From Methanoregulaceae archaeon (GTDB lineage Archaea > Halobacteriota > Methanomicrobia > Methanomicrobiales > Methanospirillaceae): a DNA stretch of 64,000 nucleotides. A program made the position numbers and the translations under genes. The DNA lies in contig JACTVG010000005.1 of the NCBI GenBank assembly GCA_015660965.1, forward strand, positions 62,001 to 126,000. Direction: 5' to 3'. Shown piece after piece: positions 9,237 to 16,860 of the stretch. The number at the start of each line of letters is the position of its first letter. Position 1 is the stretch's first letter. The notes beneath the pieces are model-generated. The model saw only the letters and a list, made by a program, of their open reading frames with translations. It was not told the DNA's origin and searched no databases.

Positions 9237-9343
9237 GTTAACGGGACTTACCGAAAATGACATAACCTTTTTGTCTAAGGAATGTTCAGATTTCCGAGAT
9301 AAAGAGAACGAACGACGACAGATTGTTCAGATGCGGCAATGTG
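9237..9343. repeat. Degenerate coding fragment repeat R3, copy 1
   Basis: A 107-bp segment is about 93% identical to 15614-15721 (six mismatches and one 1-base indel). On the plus strand this copy reads open as LTGLTENDITFLSKECSDFR and continues into DKENERRQIVQMRQC; the frame has no good start and is blocked upstream by a stop. The copies look like remnants of one gene of unknown family. The rest of 9151-9449 shows nothing else recognisable. Confidence 0.7.
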
Positions 9344-9449
9344 GGATGGAGCAAGGGGATTCGATGTGGTCGTTCACAGAGAGGAAAAACAATTTTCGAA
9401 TTGGTATTTTTTCCGAAAACCTTTTTCATTTATTTCCTAAGGATTACTT

Positions 9450-9668
9450 ATGCAGTCGATAGATGGGTATATCGAGTATACGCGTCGGGAATATTGTAAT
9501 GATGTGAAATGCCCGATACAATTGCTCTTGAATAAAGAAGTGAAAAAATCTCCTAAATATGAAGAAATCCGAGCGATTTGTGCATCCAATTGTCTCCATA
9601 GCACCCATGAATTTCACCACTGGTTAACAGGGAAGGGATACCTCGTCGTCAAACCGGAGCACAAATAA
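9450..9668 (+). CDS. Small conserved-looking Cys-containing protein, function unknown
   Basis: 72 residues, not recognised with certainty. It is charged and aromatic-rich with four cysteines (EYC, VKCP, ICASNC) and ends WLTGKGYLVVKPEHK. The two spaced Cys groups could bind a metal. It has no signal peptide or membrane segment. Composition looks coding rather than random: hydrophobic residues are spaced for helices, and the frame is closed cleanly 50 bases before the lsrF-like gene. It starts with ATG 9450 after a purine-rich AAGGATTACTT. It may be an independent small gene between the mptG and lsrF units. Moderately sure it is real. Confidence 0.6.
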   Translation: MQSIDGYIEYTRREYCNDVKCPIQLLLNKEVKKSPKYEEIRAICASNCLHSTHEFHHWLTGKGYLVVKPEHK

Positions 9669-9718
9669 CCCCAGTTTTTTATACAGGTGTGTGTCATTAA
9701 TTCTCGTGAAGTGTCCCC

Positions 9719-10543
9719 ATGGTAAATGCATATCTTGATATTGGAATTCAAAGCCGGATGAACCGGATAATCAATTCGAAAGATAATCGGGTAGTGATGC
9801 TTGCGATAGACCATCCCTATTTCCAGGGGCCGACAACGGGCTTGCGCAACATGAGTAATACAATAACAACACTCCTTCCCTATTGCGATTGCCTGATGAC
9901 GACACGCGGGGCAGTGCGGAGCAATATTGCGCCCGAAGATGTCGGGTCAAAACCCATCATGTTACGTGTTACAGGGGGAAATAGCGTTTTATTCGATGAG
10001 TTAAGTGATGAAAAGCTCACGGTTACGATTAAAGAGGCCATTCGAATGGATGCGGCCGGTGTCGCGGTCAGTGTGTATATAGGCTCTGCCAACCAGCAAC
10101 AGACTATTATAAATCTCACTGAAATGATCAATCACGCCGACGAATACGGAATTCCCGTGTTGGCAGTAACCGCCGTGGGGAAAAACATGGCCCGGAATTT
10201 GCGCTATTTATCGCTTGCATCCCGTATTTGCCAGGATGCCGGGGCCCGGATTATCAAGACCTATTATTGTGAGGAATTTTCAAAATTGGTTGACGCGGTT
10301 GCTCCAACTCCTGTCGTGGTTGCAGGAGGGAAATATTCAAGTCCTCCTGACGCGCTTCAAATGGCCTACAACTCTGTTCAGGCGGGTGCAGTGGGAGTTG
10401 ATTTCGGGCGAAATATTTTCCAGGATGACAATCCTATCGGCATGATCAAAGGGATTTGTGCAATTGTCCATGAAAATCATACGGTAAAGGAAGCCCTGGA
10501 TATCTACAATGCATATTTACCCGATGCATGCAAGCTCGACTAA
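9719..10543 (+). CDS. LsrF/DeoC-type class I aldolase or thiolase
   Basis: 274 residues. Strong resemblance to E. coli LsrF (3-hydroxy-5-phosphonooxypentane-2,4-dione thiolase): MLAIDHPYFQGPTTGL near the N-terminus, TTRGAVRS, VYIGSANQQ, and GARIIKTYYCEEF, whose Lys is the Schiff-base residue of the family. C-terminal GAVGVDFGRNIFQ is the phosphate-binding loop. Relatives in archaea include fructose-bisphosphate aldolase and the ADTH synthase (AroA'), so the true substrate is open; similarity by eye is closest to LsrF. No other lsr genes are near. A TATA-like TTTTTATACAG lies at ~9676-9686. It is followed after 42 bases by an alcohol dehydrogenase, suggesting a two-enzyme pathway. Confidence 0.82.
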   Translation: MVNAYLDIGIQSRMNRIINSKDNRVVMLAIDHPYFQGPTTGLRNMSNTITTLLPYCDCLMTTRGAVRSNIAPEDVGSKPIMLRVTGGNSVLFDELSDEKLTVTIKEAIRMDAAGVAVSVYIGSANQQQTIINLTEMINHADEYGIPVLAVTAVGKNMARNLRYLSLASRICQDAGARIIKTYYCEEFSKLVDAVAPTPVVVAGGKYSSPPDALQMAYNSVQAGAVGVDFGRNIFQDDNPIGMIKGICAIVHENHTVKEALDIYNAYLPDACKLD

Positions 10544-10555
10544 ATTTTTTTATCT

Positions 10556-10565
10556 CTTATAAATT
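10556..10565 (+). promoter_or_regulatory. TATA box for the alcohol dehydrogenase gene
   Basis: CTTATAAATT is centred about 26 bases before ATG 10586, the normal archaeal TATA-to-start distance. The message would therefore be leaderless or nearly so, in line with the absence of a ribosome site. It directly follows a T7 run (10545-10551) after the lsrF-like gene that could act as a terminator. Confidence 0.55.
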
Positions 10566-10585
10566 TACTTTCCACAGTGAACACA

Positions 10586-11638
10586 ATGAAAGCAGCGGTC
10601 TATTATAAGAACAGTGACATTCGCACCGAGGATGTTGAAGATCCAACAGTTGGACCAAGAGAAATTAAAGTCAAAATCATGGCGTGCGGAGTGTGCGGGT
10701 CGGATGTCATGGAATGGTACCGGATTAAGCGTGCGGGAAGGCCCGGTGGAATTGGAGCCTTTGGACATGAATGCACAGGAATCATTGCAGAAGTCGGTTC
10801 CAGCGTAGATCCGAAATGGAACGTGGGAGACCGGGTCGTGGTCACCCATCATGTCGCATGTAACACGTGTAACGCGTGTATACGCGGGCATACGACCGCA
10901 TGTGACACGCTGCAAAAAACTAAATTTAAAAATGCGTATGGGGCGTTTGCAGAATATGTGGTGTTGCCCGAGATCAACGTGGATCGGGGTATGTTACGCC
11001 TTCCCGAATCGGTTTCTTTTGATGCGGGAACCTTTGTTGAACCCCTTGGATGTGTGTTGCGTGGGCAGCAATGGGCCCCGACCTCAGATGGCCGATCAGT
11101 CTTGATCATTGGCGCCGGGATAACCGGATTGTTGCATATTCAGGTGGCCCGGTTGAATAGTGCGGGATTTATTGCGGTTTCCGATATTAATCCCGATCGA
11201 TTGGAGCTCGCCCAACAATTCGGCGCTGATGCAACCATTTTGGCAACTGAAGATGTTCCCAAAAAGTTTAAAGAATTCAATGGCGGATTGGGCGCAGACA
11301 CCGTCATTATGACCGCACCGGTTCCCGTTTGTGTGAAACAGTCACTTGACGCAGTCGGACCCGGGGGTACGATCTTATTTTTTGCCCCCACAAATCCTGA
11401 AATCCAATCCGAAATCAGTCTCTGGAATCTGTGGCAAAAAGAGATTACGATTACCCATTCATATGCTGCCGATTTCCATAATCTTTCAACGGCCCTGAAA
11501 TGGATTCAGTATAATAGAATCAATGTGACAGATATGATAACCCATGTGTTTCCATTACAAGAAACGGTTCAAGGTTTTCTCTTGACTGCCCAACCGCGGG
11601 ATGGGAGCCTTAAAGTTATCATTCATCCACAGGAATAA
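10586..11638 (+). CDS. Zinc-dependent alcohol/polyol dehydrogenase (MDR family)
   Basis: 350 residues. The medium-chain dehydrogenase pattern is complete: catalytic zinc site ACGVCGSD, GHECTG and FVEPLGC; structural zinc site CNTCNACIRGHTTACD; Rossmann loop IIGAGITGLLHIQVA. It is closest in type to threonine, sorbitol or similar polyol dehydrogenases, and the acidic residue after strand beta-2 (SDINPDRLE) suggests NAD+ rather than NADP+. The substrate is unknown; the neighbouring LsrF-like aldolase suggests a small phosphorylated or sugar-like ketone or alcohol. I use ATG 10586, giving MKAAVYY as in the family; a GTG at 10577 is in frame. The gene ends before a T6 run. Probably expressed with, but also independently of, the aldolase. 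Confidence 0.88.
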   Translation: MKAAVYYKNSDIRTEDVEDPTVGPREIKVKIMACGVCGSDVMEWYRIKRAGRPGGIGAFGHECTGIIAEVGSSVDPKWNVGDRVVVTHHVACNTCNACIRGHTTACDTLQKTKFKNAYGAFAEYVVLPEINVDRGMLRLPESVSFDAGTFVEPLGCVLRGQQWAPTSDGRSVLIIGAGITGLLHIQVARLNSAGFIAVSDINPDRLELAQQFGADATILATEDVPKKFKEFNGGLGADTVIMTAPVPVCVKQSLDAVGPGGTILFFAPTNPEIQSEISLWNLWQKEITITHSYAADFHNLSTALKWIQYNRINVTDMITHVFPLQETVQGFLLTAQPRDGSLKVIIHPQE

Positions 11639-11733
11639 CATTTTTTCCTCAATTATTTACATTGAAGTCTTGATATGTCTGCATCTTTCCTATCCCCCTT
11701 CACACCACCTGCCCCATAACTGTAACATTCCCC

Positions 11734-11790
11734 GCATGAGAAATACAAGATGCGTGTTAATCTACTTAAAAAGATGCTCTTTATAATAAA
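11734..11790. repeat. Direct repeat R1, copy 1 (duplicate of the pyrD upstream region)
   Basis: 57 bp beginning GCATGAGAAATACAAGATGC and ending in TTTATAATAAA. It matches 17773-17829 at 53 of 57 positions. The other copy is the functional-looking pyrD promoter region, with a TATA box 27 bases before the start. Here the TATA leads into no gene. The two copies are in the same orientation 6 kb apart and bracket the FilR1/ubiA/kinase/deacetylase/lipoprotein stretch. Confidence 0.8.
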
Positions 11791-11828
11791 AATGAGCCTC
11801 GAATCAGGTGGATTAAATAGCAGAATTT
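11791..11828. repeat. Short dispersed repeat R2, copy 2
   Basis: 38 bp starting AATGAGCCTCGAATCAGGTG, about 87% identical to 5975-6012 in the mdh-thiC intergenic region. It abuts repeat R1 without a gap, so this site is a join between sequences otherwise found beside pyrD and beside mdh/thiC. Confidence 0.6.
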
Positions 11829-12108
11829 GGCTCTGTAGAACTCCTCAACAACAATAGGAATAGAGAATAACAGGATCACTCTTGGGGGTTCTGGTGCGTT
11901 GTCGTGCCCTCACTATGGAACATAGAGACTTTGCTGTTGAGTGGTTTCAGAAAACAGATGGAATAGTTAGGAACTATTTTTGGAAGAAAATATGAAAGCC
12001 TCGAAGATGCACCGAAACCGAATTGTCCTATGTCTCCCCATTCCGGTTACAGGAACGATCCAGAAAGATAAAAGTTAAAGTGAGAGAAGGATATATCAGT
12101 CATATCCC

Positions 12109-12912
12109 ATGGCAGATCTTCTCAATGTAATCATTTCATCTGAAAAAAGAAGAAATCTCCTGCTATTATTGAAAAATAAGTCACAAACGTGGGATGATAT
12201 CAAAATACGGCTGAACGTGACCGCAACAGGCATGCTCCCTCAGATCCGCATCCTTGAAGAAGAGGGCCTTATCATCAAATCCGGGAGAAGTTACTCTCTT
12301 ACCGATTTAGGGCATCTGCTCGTTCATTTTCTCGAACCATTCATCACAACATGGACAGTTATTGAGACGGAGAAGGAATTCTGGCAGACCCATGACATCA
12401 GCGTTCTTCCCAAGGATCTATTACTGCGGATACGTGAACTTGGTGCCATTCAAGTCATTGAATCCAGTGATGAGGAAATTTACGAATCGCATAAACATTT
12501 TCAGGACTCTGTTTTGAATTCAAGATCCCTCCAAGGTATAGCCCATATGGTTCATCCGATATATCCTGATCTTTTTTTACGCTTGGCAAGAACCGGGGCT
12601 CAGACAGGACTTATAGTGACGAGGAAAGTGTTTAACATCGTAAAAGGGAAATACAGCCAGCAGCTCTCCGAATGGCTTCGCTTTTCAAACGCAAGCATGT
12701 ATGTTCTTGATGAAGATATCAAGTTCTCATTCATCGTCACTGACAAGTATCTCTCGCTGACCCTGTTCTATCACAATGGTGTCTTTGATTCAAAACGGGA
12801 TCTGATAAGTTCAGATCCGTCCGCATTGAAGTGGGGGGAGGACCTTTTTACTTATTACATGAATCGTTCGCAAAAAATCGAGATGTTAGAGAAAGCTCCC
12901 AGCAAAAACTAA
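12109..12912 (+). CDS. Winged-helix transcriptional regulator, FilR1 (DUF1724) type
   Basis: 267 residues. Residues ~1-75 form an archaeal winged helix-turn-helix (SEKRRNLLLLLKNKSQTWDD, then QIRILEEEGLIIKSG as recognition helix and wing start, and YSLTDLG as the wing). The remainder matches the methanogen FilR1 middle/C-terminal domain (DUF1724), named after a regulator next to the fil quorum-sensing kinase in Methanothrix (Methanosaeta) harundinacea; it usually ends in a strand-rich ligand or signalling region like the KFSFIVTDKYLSLTLF here. It probably represses or activates neighbouring genes. The convergent ubiA gene, with a tandem operator-like repeat at its promoter, is one candidate target. 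The 3' end overlaps ubiA by 27 bases tail to tail. ATG 12109 follows a GAGAGAAGGA stretch at some distance. Confidence 0.82.
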   Translation: MADLLNVIISSEKRRNLLLLLKNKSQTWDDIKIRLNVTATGMLPQIRILEEEGLIIKSGRSYSLTDLGHLLVHFLEPFITTWTVIETEKEFWQTHDISVLPKDLLLRIRELGAIQVIESSDEEIYESHKHFQDSVLNSRSLQGIAHMVHPIYPDLFLRLARTGAQTGLIVTRKVFNIVKGKYSQQLSEWLRFSNASMYVLDEDIKFSFIVTDKYLSLTLFYHNGVFDSKRDLISSDPSALKWGEDLFTYYMNRSQKIEMLEKAPSKN

Positions 12913-13746
12913 TCTGCTCATAAGTGCGAAAGGGAGCTCTCCAGCGGCCATGAAAACTCTGAAATACTTCTTGATTCCCACAGCGCATTTTTCGAATGAA
13001 ATTGAGTAAACTGAGATAAAGGTAACACCAAAAAGGAAACTGCATAATAGAATAGATATTTCGGGATGTATTTTTCCCACTATCACGGAAACCGCCATTA
13101 TGGTGTGGAGAAGGACGCAGACGCTTAGCAGCAATGTCTTTGTCATGGATTCTCCTAAATATATCGGCAATGTTCTGATCCCAGCTCGCAGATCCCCGTC
13201 CACATCCTTGAAATCGAAGAGGGTTGAGCTGATAAATAACTTGAGGCAAAAAAATAAAAAAATAGATGCAAGGGTGACAGGATCCATGTTCCAGCGGCTC
13301 ACTATCAGTGCAATGCTCCCCCCCCATGTAAGGCCAATGACTGCATTTTTCCTTCCCGCGCCGCCTTTTAGCTTTAGCGAATATGTTCTGAACGATATAC
13401 CCTGGGAATAGATATAGCCAATAACGAAAGGGAAGAAGGATGCAAAATAGATATTTTCGCGGGCAAGAATGATAAATCCGATAAAAAAAGCAATGAAGCA
13501 CGCCAGAATACCGATGCGCTTGTCTGCACCGGCGAGCTCGCTCCTGTTTATTGCATCTTCTTCACAGCCCAAAGCGCGATCGAGTGTGTAAGTCGCATAT
13601 ACAATCAACCCGTAAGCGAGATATATTCCTATATGGGGATCTAGCCCTGCAAAAAGGAATGCGATATGTAACCTGAGACTTCCGGATATTGCGACAACTG
13701 TCGAGGAGTTCAAGAGGTTCAGTGTCGAATAATAACGTCTGTTCAC
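12886..13746 (-). CDS. UbiA-family membrane prenyltransferase
   Basis: 286 residues with about eight membrane helices. The two Asp-rich, Mg-diphosphate-binding regions of the UbiA superfamily are present: YATYTLDRALGCEEDAINR (first) and DFKDVDGDLRAGIRTLP (second, D-X3-D-X3-D-like). The enzyme transfers a polyprenyl group to an acceptor in the membrane. In methanogens, candidates include lipid, quinone-like or methanophenazine-type acceptors, and the family alone does not decide. The start is GTG 13746, about 28 bases after an AT-rich TATA candidate (GGTTAAAATAAAAG on the minus strand), so the message may be leaderless. Tandem 18-mers lie just upstream of that TATA. Convergent with the FilR1 gene. 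Confidence 0.82.
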   Translation of the reverse strand: MNRRYYSTLNLLNSSTVVAISGSLRLHIAFLFAGLDPHIGIYLAYGLIVYATYTLDRALGCEEDAINRSELAGADKRIGILACFIAFFIGFIILARENIYFASFFPFVIGYIYSQGISFRTYSLKLKGGAGRKNAVIGLTWGGSIALIVSRWNMDPVTLASIFLFFCLKLFISSTLFDFKDVDGDLRAGIRTLPIYLGESMTKTLLLSVCVLLHTIMAVSVIVGKIHPEISILLCSFLFGVTFISVYSISFEKCAVGIKKYFRVFMAAGELPFALMSRLVFAGSFL

Positions 13747-13790
13747 ACCTAAAAAATCCTGTGTGATCTTTTATTTTAACCGAGGGCGGT

Positions 13791-13826
13791 TTTTTAATGC
13801 CGTTAAAATTTTTAATGGCGTTAAAA
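13791..13826 (-). promoter_or_regulatory. Tandem 18-bp operator-like repeat upstream of ubiA
   Basis: Two abutting 18-mers on the plus strand, TTTTTAATGCCGTTAAAA and TTTTTAATGGCGTTAAAA, differ at one base. Each has imperfect dyad symmetry (TTAA...TTAA). They sit directly upstream of the ubiA TATA candidate (13770-13780), the position of activator sites in archaea. The divergent kinase gene starts 140 bases away on the other side, so either gene could be the target. Confidence 0.55.
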
Positions 13827-13962
13827 TCGTGACTACGGGTAATAATATACTATTTGATTCTAATATGAACGTAGTGTGCGTATAATTCCTAGGATGAACC
13901 CGGGTGGAGTGCAAATATTTGAAAAATCTGGAATTATGCATCCAATTCATCAGAGTTGATGT

Positions 13963-15498
13963 ATGACCACTTCCACAGCACGTGACAAGCGGTCACTCAT
14001 AAAAACCAAAGAACCGCCAGAACCTGAACCAGCAGAGACCAGGACGAGGCGAGAGAAGGTACACTCTCGCAAGGATGCGAGGATCCTCCAGGACATCACC
14101 GAGCGCAAGCAGGTGGAGGAGGCGCTGCATGCTTCAGAGACCCGATATCGTCGGCTCTTTGAAGCGGCACAAGACGGTATTCTCATTCTCGATGCCGACA
14201 CCGGTAAGATCGTCGATGTGAATCCATTTTTAACCAACTTGCTGGGGTTCTCGCGCGAACAGTTCCTTGGAAAGAAACTATGGGAGATCGGGCTTTTCAA
14301 GGACATCGTTGCCAACAAAGACAACTTCGAAGAATTGCAACGACAGGAATACATCCGTTACGAAGATCTGCCGCTGGAAACCGCCGATGGGTGGCGGATA
14401 GACGTGGAGTTCGTCAGTAACGTGTATGTTGTGAACCACATGAGGGTGATCCAGTGCAACATCCGGAACATCACCGAGCGCAAGCAGGTTGAGGAGGCGT
14501 TAAAAGAGAGCGAGAAGAAGTTCCGTGAGACGGTAAAGTACCTCGATGAGGGATATTACAGCTGCACGGTGGAGGGGTTGGTGCTTGAACACAATGCGGC
14601 ATTTAACCGGATTCTCGGTGTCGGCATTGAAAAAGATTTGAAAGGAACATCATTACCCAACTTTTGGAAGGATCCTGCTGATAGAAAAAAATACGTTGAC
14701 GAGCTGATCTCAAAAGGATCCATACAAAACTTCCAGATCAATTTAACGACGATCCAGGGTGAAAACATCTTCGTTCTGGCAAATTCCCATATCGTAAAAG
14801 ACAAGAATGGCGGGGTGGTGAGAATTGAAGGGACGGTTACGGATTATACCGAACGCAAAAAAATGTCAGATCAGATCGAAGCCTCCCTCCATGGGAAGGA
14901 GACGCTGCTCCGCGAAGTCCACCACCGGGTGAAAAATAACCTCCAGATTATTATTTCCCTCTTAAACCTCCAGTCCCGGTTTATCACGGATGAGACAACT
15001 CTTTCCGCATTCAAGGAGAGCCAAAACAGGGTCAGGGCGATGGCCCTTGTCCACGAAAAACTGTACCAGTCCAAGGACATCTCGAACATCGACCTTGACA
15101 ATTATATACGGTTCCTTGGCGATAACCTGTTCCAGTTCTTAGACATGAAAGGAAAGGGTGTCACGCTTACGATGGATATCCGGGATATTTCCGTCACTAT
15201 CGATACCGCCATCCCTCTCGGGCTGATGATCAATGAGCTGATTTCCAACTCCTTAAAATATGCATTTCCCGGCGGGAGAAAAGGAGAGATCTCCCTTGCG
15301 ATCCACAGACAGGATCACATGATCACTATCCTGTTTAAGGACAACGGCGTCGGCATCCCACAGGACTTCGACTGGCGCAACGCAAAATCACTCGGGCTCC
15401 GGCTTGTGATCTCGCTCGTGGAACAGCTTTCCGGGACGATTGAACTCGACCGGATGGCGGGAACTGCGTTTACGGTTGTTGTACATGAAAAGGAATGA
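13963..15498 (+). CDS. Cytoplasmic double-PAS sensor histidine kinase (HisKA_2 type)
   Basis: 511 residues without membrane segments. PAS 1 is ~60-170 (ETRYRRLFEAAQDGILILDA), PAS 2 ~180-300, each closed by an ERK-type PAC linker. The phosphoacceptor helix is HisKA_2: LLREVHHRVKNNLQIIISLL (~316-335), with the phospho-His in HHRVKNN. The ATPase domain shows NELISNSLKYAFPGG (N box), KDNGVGIP (G1) and SLGLRLV (G2). The protein starts with a charged Pro/Glu-rich segment and a leftover PAC-like DITERKQ, so a longer sensor may have been shortened at its N-terminus. Base composition looks more GC-rich than the neighbours on its right. No response regulator is adjacent, as is common for orphan kinases in methanogens. 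Confidence 0.88.
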   Translation: MTTSTARDKRSLIKTKEPPEPEPAETRTRREKVHSRKDARILQDITERKQVEEALHASETRYRRLFEAAQDGILILDADTGKIVDVNPFLTNLLGFSREQFLGKKLWEIGLFKDIVANKDNFEELQRQEYIRYEDLPLETADGWRIDVEFVSNVYVVNHMRVIQCNIRNITERKQVEEALKESEKKFRETVKYLDEGYYSCTVEGLVLEHNAAFNRILGVGIEKDLKGTSLPNFWKDPADRKKYVDELISKGSIQNFQINLTTIQGENIFVLANSHIVKDKNGGVVRIEGTVTDYTERKKMSDQIEASLHGKETLLREVHHRVKNNLQIIISLLNLQSRFITDETTLSAFKESQNRVRAMALVHEKLYQSKDISNIDLDNYIRFLGDNLFQFLDMKGKGVTLTMDIRDISVTIDTAIPLGLMINELISNSLKYAFPGGRKGEISLAIHRQDHMITILFKDNGVGIPQDFDWRNAKSLGLRLVISLVEQLSGTIELDRMAGTAFTVVVHEKE

Positions 15499-15613
15499 AC
15501 CGGAAATGAGCATCCGGTATCCCCATTGAATTTTTTTTTCGAAATATTATGAGAACGAGAACGATTTTTTTTTAAATAACACGTTATTGACTGTGAATTT
15601 AGGGTGTTATTGT

Positions 15614-15721
15614 GTTAACGGGACTTAACAGAAATGACATAACCTTTTTGTCCGAGGAATGTTCAGATTTTCCGAGATAAAGAGAACGAACGACGTCAGA
15701 TTGTTCAGATGCGGCAATGTG
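15614..15721. pseudogene. Degenerate coding fragment repeat R3, copy 2 (frameshifted)
   Basis: 108 bp about 93% identical to 9237-9343. Here one extra T in the CAGATTTT run shifts the frame, so LTGLNRNDITFLSEECSDF runs into a stop four codons later. That marks it as decayed coding sequence. It lies in the 327-bp gap between the kinase and deacetylase genes, which otherwise holds only T-runs (15530-15575, possible kinase terminator) and AT-rich promoter-like sequence. Confidence 0.65.
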
Positions 15722-15825
15722 ACGCGGAGAGAATTGGAATTGCGAGGGTTACGAGATGGAGGATGAGAGAGAAAATGAGAAAAAGCAGAGTATAATTTTT
15801 TATGTTAAAATAGAAAAAGTCGTTA

Positions 15826-16704
15826 ATGATCCGGACACAGCAAGAAGTTTTAATTGTAATGTATCATTTCATTCGCCCAAAAACTGAACTTCCATACACT
15901 ACATTACCTGTTGAAAATTTTAGAAGGCAGTTAAAATACCTCAAAATGAAGTATCCTATCATCACATTAGGAGATGTTATTGACGGCAAACACGGGTGTG
16001 TTCTTACCTTTGATGATGGAATAAAAGACCATTATACAAATGTATTCCCGATATTAAAAAAAGAAGAAATTCCTGGTGTATTCTTCCCAATGACAGCATG
16101 TTTACAGCATAAAAATGTGTTACCAGTGCAAAAAGGACAGTGTCTTCGCGCGAAACTGCACAATAATGAATTTGTATTACAATGGAATGAGATTGCACCA
16201 GATGAATGTAAAATTGACCTTTCAAAAATCAAAGAAAGTTTAGGATATCCTGATGATGATAAAAAAACCAATAAAATTAAAACTTTTCTTTCAAAAATAC
16301 CAAATGAAAAAAAAGATCCAATACTTAGTATAATGTTTAAAACTCTATTTGGAAAGGAATCTGCGTTTGCCAAGAAACTATACATGAACTCTAATGAAAT
16401 CAAAGACATGGTGAATGCGGGAATGGAGTTCGGTATTCACACACACACTCATCCTTGTTTGAGAAAACTAACTGAAGATTCACAAAGACGTGAGATAGAA
16501 CAGTCAAAGAGATATCTGGAGAGGATTACAGGTAAACCTGTATCTTCTATTGCATATCCTTATGGAAAATATAACCCAACAACAATTAAGATATTGAAAC
16601 TATTAGGAATCAAGGTTGGTTTAAAAGCAAAAGGGGGTATTAACACCGGAAAATTGGATTTATTCCGGTTAAAAAGATGCGACACAAATAAAATTGAGAA
16701 TTAG
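15826..16704 (+). CDS. Polysaccharide deacetylase (NodB homology domain)
   Basis: 292 residues. The NodB motifs are present: VMYHFIR, VLTFDDGIKDHY (catalytic Asp plus metal Asp), GIHTHTHPCLRKL (the two metal His) and SIAYPYGKY near the end. Such carbohydrate esterase family 4 enzymes remove acetyl groups from N-acetyl sugars. There is no signal peptide, so it should act in the cytoplasm, perhaps on glycan precursors. An insert of ~75 charged residues (about 100-190) lies between the DD and HXXXH motifs. The gene is clearly more AT-rich than the kinase to its left, with Lys codons almost all AAA, which suggests acquisition by transfer. Start ATG 15826. Confidence 0.85.
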   Translation: MIRTQQEVLIVMYHFIRPKTELPYTTLPVENFRRQLKYLKMKYPIITLGDVIDGKHGCVLTFDDGIKDHYTNVFPILKKEEIPGVFFPMTACLQHKNVLPVQKGQCLRAKLHNNEFVLQWNEIAPDECKIDLSKIKESLGYPDDDKKTNKIKTFLSKIPNEKKDPILSIMFKTLFGKESAFAKKLYMNSNEIKDMVNAGMEFGIHTHTHPCLRKLTEDSQRREIEQSKRYLERITGKPVSSIAYPYGKYNPTTIKILKLLGIKVGLKAKGGINTGKLDLFRLKRCDTNKIEN

Positions 16705-16729
16705 AAAAAAGTTGGAAAACCGCATAAAA

Positions 16730-16758
16730 GTGATATCGGAAGTGATGGGTTCCAAAAT
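16730..16758. repeat. Perfect 29-bp direct repeat R4, left copy
   Basis: Begins GTGATATCGGAAGTGATGGG and continues TTCCAAAAT. It is identical to 17664-17692. The two copies, in direct orientation, enclose about 905 bp that hold a single lipoprotein gene. Confidence 0.85.
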
Positions 16759-16860
16759 GTGTTCAGAAAAAAGCCACAAAAGGATTAGCGGGATTATTCA
16801 AGAGTGCAAAAATCTGTAAAAAGTGTTTTGAGAGAAAATGAGGGATTAAAATATTATTTA

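Larger units (their letters stand above)
11639..12108. other. 470-bp gene-free stretch with repeat copies and possible gene remnants
   Basis: This holds a T6 run after the dehydrogenase gene, then repeat copies R1 (11734-11790) and R2 (11791-11828) directly joined. Just after them is GGCTCTGTAGAACTCC, which resembles the kind of sequence found at insertion-sequence ends; that is impression only. A short plus-strand frame at ~11917-11994 (MEHRDFAVEWFQKTDG then to a stop) looks coding-like and may be a gene tail. No complete gene is seen. The last 50 bases lead into the FilR1-type regulator. Confidence 0.5.

Noticed and set aside
11639-12108. An insertion sequence in the ADH-FilR1 gap
   Set aside because: Only a short sequence resembling an element end and a 26-codon frame are seen; there is no transposase and no pair of terminal inverted repeats.
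12848-13501. A 217-codon minus-strand frame overlapping the ubiA gene
   Set aside because: Its translation lacks the sensible spacing of a protein and is rich in Cys, His and Tyr, as an out-of-frame reading; the ubiA frame has membrane helices and both Asp motifs.
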